Positions 61,901-64,000 of a stretch of 64,000 nt of DNA are shown here, in pieces. Where the stretch lies: assembly GCA_041394945.1 (NCBI GenBank), contig JAWKHH010000001.1, positions 434,001-498,000 on the forward strand, read 5' to 3'. Every line of letters begins with the position of its first letter. The stretch's first letter is position 1. Source of the DNA: Bryobacteraceae bacterium (GTDB lineage Bacteria > Acidobacteriota > Terriglobia > Bryobacterales > Bryobacteraceae). The notes under the pieces were generated by a model. The model did no database searches and was not told the DNA's origin. It saw nothing but the letters and a program-made list of their open reading frames with translations. Made by a program: the position numbers and the translations under genes.

Positions 61901-62357
61901 CGGTTGGCAGGTGGCTGTGGTGAACGCATACAATAGCGGAACGCGGCTGAACGTCAGCCTCAACAACACCCTCCCGTTTTTCAACGCCGGCCAACGCCCA
62001 AACCTCTTGTCGCCCGACATCCGGTCCGGCGCCGGACTCGGCGGCTTTGACCCCGCGCGCGACATTTTCCTGAACGCCTCCGCCTTCGCGCGTCCCGGCG
62101 ACGGACAGTTCGGTACCGCGCCCCGGTATCTCGAGGAGCGTGGACCCGGACGGCTCGACGAATCATTCGCCGTTCTCAAGGACACCAGGATCGGTGAGCG
62201 CCTCACGCACCAGTTCCGGATGGAGATCCTGAACCCGCTCAACCGGGTCGTCTTCGGCAATCCAAACACCAACCTGGCGTCCAACGCTTTCGGTCGAATC
62301 TCGTCCACACAGATCGGTCCACGCAACATTCAATTCGGAATGAAACTGATCTTCTGA
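58959..62357 (+). CDS. Oar-like TonB-dependent receptor with CarboxypepD_reg N-terminus (third of three)
   Basis: A 1132-residue outer-membrane protein. The ATG at 58959 has AAGGGGG upstream; the open frame continues 5' only as a shadow of the cytochrome gene. It has a signal peptide (LFVLSALAASAAFGQ), a regulatory beta sandwich (GSISGVIVDPSGAAIPG), the same plug and barrel sequence as the copy at 51642 with scattered substitutions (for example ESKQ to DSKQ), and the same C-terminal RNIQFGMKLIF. The pair looks like a duplication with some divergence, perhaps for related substrates. A strong terminator follows. Confidence 0.92.
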   Translation: MTHRLFVLSALAASAAFGQGDRGSISGVIVDPSGAAIPGVTIEAVNQATNFRSETVSTNTGAYRLVALPVGIYNVSAKGPGFQTYNQSGVRIQVNQTAAIDISLRVGEVTESVTVEGGVPLIQTESSDVGMVVDSKQFLDLPLTLGGGIRNPSSFIKLSPGVDPRSTWNKSISGGGSFQDMTYYDGIALSRGDLGNDGEVNPSVDAIAEFKLITNNYSAEYAHALGGITSFTMKSGANDVHGTGFYFVRNEKLDARGFFPASRAPAKQNEWGGTIGGPLYIPKVYNGKDRTFWFFSFDQFYRRGGQLAGLNTLPTGNMQNGDFNEIASLGGRMIYDPNTNFTAANGRVQRMPFPGQIIPRNRWSSVSAKMLDLHPTPELPGIVNNSIAPLASPFADQRTLGFKLDHMISTAHRISGVFNYTDRPSVKSPGPSRLIPVGDTTGLENYNFQVVTTRVLHLNFDSTLTPTTLNHLGLGVSRFRNPNFSRSFNQGWLQPDGGKLGLRGLQFDLFPTVQFSTEGYTRYGDNIASDNFFNTFTAMDNITMIRGNHTLKTGFEVQHHQDNYRNFGTGGGDFRFSRLSTGQPGTGASGDAWASFLLGEVFSGSAFFRDSLPGGRYTNWGFFIDDTWKISQRLTLNLGFRYEVIVPHSDPLGRLSYADISRPNPAAGALPGVMVYGGPNGFGNRLLNILKFNPAPRIGFAYRLDDKTVLRGGTGIFYSNYINQGLGLPAFGFSTTAAFATADNGITPAFRWDSGFPQDFRRPPVIDPTAANGQNVTAVLPADYDLPRKLQWNLTLERQFLPDLSMSFAYVANKGTHLYENQQLNQLPSQYFSMPTSLLRANINSAAARNAGIAAPFAGFSDLWGSRATVAQALRPFPQYNGVGIYGSTYGNSHYHSFQYKLDKRYGRGLMGTVAYTWSKFLTDARQFDGYAGEQDNNLREKSYHPTDLTHILTFSLVYQLPFGQGQRWLSDSPVARKLLGGWQVAVVNAYNSGTRLNVSLNNTLPFFNAGQRPNLLSPDIRSGAGLGGFDPARDIFLNASAFARPGDGQFGTAPRYLEERGPGRLDESFAVLKDTRIGERLTHQFRMEILNPLNRVVFGNPNTNLASNAFGRISSTQIGPRNIQFGMKLIF

Positions 62358-62388
62358 CCAGAGCAAGTCCGATCCGACACGGCGAAAC

Positions 62389-62434
62389 AGGCCGGATGTC
62401 CATGCCACATGGGCAATCCGGCCTTGCTTTTTTG
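62389..62434 (+). terminator. Intrinsic terminator after the third Oar-like receptor
   Basis: AGGCCGGAT (62390-62398) pairs with ATCCGGCCT (62417-62425), with an inner CCATG/CATGG hairpin in the loop, followed by TGCTTTTTTGG (T-run 62429-62434). This is a textbook rho-independent terminator on the plus strand. Confidence 0.85.
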
Positions 62435-62529
62435 GTTCCGTTCGGACTGGGCTCCGGTACGGCTGCTGGAAAGAGGTAATCGGGGAATCGAAGGCGGGGC
62501 TGACGAGGAGAGGCAGGACCCTTGTGGGT

Positions 62530-62606
<77 letters not shown>

Positions 62607-62611
62607 CTTGA

Positions 62612-62640
62612 ATTGTAACGCGCCCTCAACGCCCGGTCAA
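62612..62640 (-). promoter_or_regulatory. Strong promoter directly abutting the initiator tRNA
   Basis: On the minus strand TTGACC (62640-62635) and TACAAT (62617-62612) are spaced 17 bases. Only five bases separate the -10 box from the tRNA 5' end, so transcription should begin at or within a few bases of the mature 5' end. Confidence 0.75.
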
Positions 62641-62695
62641 CGCCGCCACGCGAATTATTTCAGCCCGCTCGATCGGTGACGCTACCATCGTAGGG

Positions 62696-63445
62696 ATGCC
62701 CACCTGGAAGCTCACGATTGAGTACGACGGCTCCCGCTATTCCGGTTGGCAGGAACAAACCAACGCCCGCACCGTCATGGGCGAACTCCGCCACGCCGCC
62801 GAGCGGATCCTCAAGGAACGCGTCGACCTCATGGGCGCCGGCCGCACCGACGCCGGAGTCCACGCCACCGGCCAGGTCGCGCACCTCCGCACCACCCGCC
62901 GTACTCCCCCCAACTTCCTCGCCCAGCTCAACGAAGCCCTCCCCCACGACATCGCCGTCCGCGAAGTCGCTAGCGCCCCAGCCCGCTTCCACGCCCGCCA
63001 CGATGCCCTCAGCCGCACCTACCTTTACCGCATCGCCACCCGTAAGACCGCCTTCGACAAGAAGTTCGTCTGGTGGGTGAAGGACCCTCTCGACCTCGCC
63101 GCCATGGACCACGCCGCCCACCTCGCCGAAGGCCGTCACGATTTCTCCCGCTTCCGCCACGGCGCGCCCGCCGGCGCCGACGAGCCCGCCCTCGTCGATG
63201 TCGAAGCCGTCACCGTCGAGCCTCAGCCGGACGACGGCCTCCTTCTGATCCGCGTCACCGCCTCGCACTACGTCTGGCGCATGGTCCGGCGGTTGGTCGG
63301 CGCCCTCGTTCAAGTCGGCAAAGGCGCGCTCTCCGCCGCCGAATTCGAGCGCCTCCTCAACGCCCAAGGCCCCGATGCGCCCGTCGCCGAATGGACCGCG
63401 CCCGCCTCCGGACTCTTCCTCGAAAGCGTTCGCTACCGCCCCTGA
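62696..63445 (+). CDS. truA: tRNA pseudouridine synthase A (TruA)
   Basis: A 249-residue enzyme of normal length. The N-terminal KLTIEYDGSRYSGWQEQTN and the catalytic Asp D52 in MGAGRTDAGVHATGQVAH are diagnostic. Later conserved parts are ARFHARHDALSRTYLYRI, HDFSRFRHGAP and the C-terminal ASHYVWRMVRRLVGALVQVG. It converts uridines 38-40 of tRNA anticodon stem-loops to pseudouridine. It lies close to an initiator tRNA gene on the other strand and upstream of a second pseudouridine synthase gene, four bases away. Confidence 0.95.
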   Translation: MPTWKLTIEYDGSRYSGWQEQTNARTVMGELRHAAERILKERVDLMGAGRTDAGVHATGQVAHLRTTRRTPPNFLAQLNEALPHDIAVREVASAPARFHARHDALSRTYLYRIATRKTAFDKKFVWWVKDPLDLAAMDHAAHLAEGRHDFSRFRHGAPAGADEPALVDVEAVTVEPQPDDGLLLIRVTASHYVWRMVRRLVGALVQVGKGALSAAEFERLLNAQGPDAPVAEWTAPASGLFLESVRYRP

Positions 63446-63448
63446 TCC

Positions 63449-64000
63449 ATGCCGCGCACCGATTGGGGCTGGCTCATCACACCCGAAGAACTTCGCTCCT
63501 GGACCATCCTCGAAGACGACGGCATCCTCGTCGTCAACAAGCCCGCGCACGTGCTCTGCCACCGCGCCAAGCACGGCGCCTGGTCCAGCCTGATCGCCGC
63601 CTGCCGCGACCTCACCGCCATCGATCGCCTTCACATGCCCTCCCGCCTCGATCGCGAAACCAGCGGCGTCGTGCTCTTCACCAAAACCCGCGCCGCGCTC
63701 GACGCCGTCAACCGCGCCGCCCGCCGCACCGGCGCAATCGCCAAGACCTACCACGCCATCCTCACCGGCTCGCTCCAGGCGCCAGTCGCCGTGGATCAGC
63801 CCATCGGCATGGCCCAGAACAGCATCGTCGCCATCCGCCGCGCCGTCACACCGGAGGGCCGGCCCGCCCGCACCGAATTCGTCCCCATTGCCTCCGTTGC
63901 CGGCCACACGCTCGTTCGAGTCACGCCCGTCACCGGACGCACGCACCAGATTCGAGTCCACGCCCAGTGGCTGGGCCACCCCGTCCTCGGCGACAAGATC
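63449..64000 (+). CDS. RluA-family pseudouridine synthase, N-terminal part (runs off the window)
   Basis: 184 codons are visible, starting at the ATG at 63449 three bases after truA's stop. The RluA pattern is clear: ILEDDGILVVNKPAHVLCHR, the catalytic segment MPSRLDRETSGVVLFTKT (Asp in RLD; the usual His before it is Ser), AKTYHAILTG, and VTPVTGRTHQIRVHAQWLGH. It should modify 23S rRNA or tRNA, but the subfamily (RluA, RluC or RluD) cannot be fixed from this part. It is cut by the window end at GDKI and forms an operon with truA. Confidence 0.9.
   Translation, partial: MPRTDWGWLITPEELRSWTILEDDGILVVNKPAHVLCHRAKHGAWSSLIAACRDLTAIDRLHMPSRLDRETSGVVLFTKTRAALDAVNRAARRTGAIAKTYHAILTGSLQAPVAVDQPIGMAQNSIVAIRRAVTPEGRPARTEFVPIASVAGHTLVRVTPVTGRTHQIRVHAQWLGHPVLGDKI

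Overview
The window reads as a chromosomal segment of a GC-rich Acidobacteriota, most likely of the Bryobacterales/Solibacter type. The evidence is the gene mix: three very long Oar-like TonB-dependent receptors with a CarboxypepD_reg N-terminus, a paired PSCyt/DUF1549/DUF1553 and DUF1501 set, a TPR-tailed Ser/Thr kinase, a secreted CHAT-TPR protein, an ASPIC/UnbV protein and several ECF-type sigma factors. This placement is inference from gene content; no rRNA is present. I see no CRISPR array, insertion sequence, prophage or origin. No stretch without a gene exceeds about 200 bases; the longest are 51445-51641, 45815-45998 and 21269-21445.

Layout. 1-3285: end of a Gfo/Idh/MocA oxidoreductase and a TAXI-TRAP solute uptake pair. 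3325-10403: a Ser/Thr kinase divergent from an RND efflux adaptor and pump. 10471-15795: a sulfatase divergent from an Oar-like receptor. 15874-21268 (minus strand): an envelope-stress block of a secreted helical protein, a NarL-type response regulator, an HtrA protease, a histidine kinase, a degenerate receiver and a DksA/TraR zinc-finger protein. Divergent from it are a tiny membrane protein and a CdaA-like diadenylate cyclase. 22617-27058: a CHAT protein convergent with a sigma/anti-sigma pair. 27164-31186: the DUF1549/DUF1553 and DUF1501 pair.

31221-34974 (minus): a coupled MIP channel, GMC oxidoreductase, double-VOC and DM13 operon. 35050-37824 (plus): DinB-like, NRDE and a DedA/ATP-grasp fusion. 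37919-43202 (minus): two SDRs, two tiny membrane proteins, a ferric-reductase/Rieske fusion, a Cys/His-motif membrane protein, an OlsB-like acyltransferase with a decayed PlsC remnant, and DoxX. Most junctions in the core of this operon are ATGA overlaps. 43300-46754: a sigma factor fused to two degenerate AhpD-like domains with its ZAS anti-sigma, divergent from a second ECF sigma factor and a membrane protein. 46873-51444: a GH63-like glucosidase and a glycogen debranching enzyme. 51642-62357: two closely related Oar receptors enclosing a minus-strand pair of a seven-haem cytochrome/TPR protein and an ASPIC/VCBS protein. 62530-64000: initiator tRNA, truA and a partial RluA-family gene.

The most promising candidates for undescribed biology are the DedA/ATP-grasp fusion (a possible ligase plus flippase in one chain), the sigma factor with built-in dead AhpD domains, and the compact ferric-reductase/Rieske operon. 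Gene starts were moved inward wherever a ribosome binding site or a stop/start overlap supported it.
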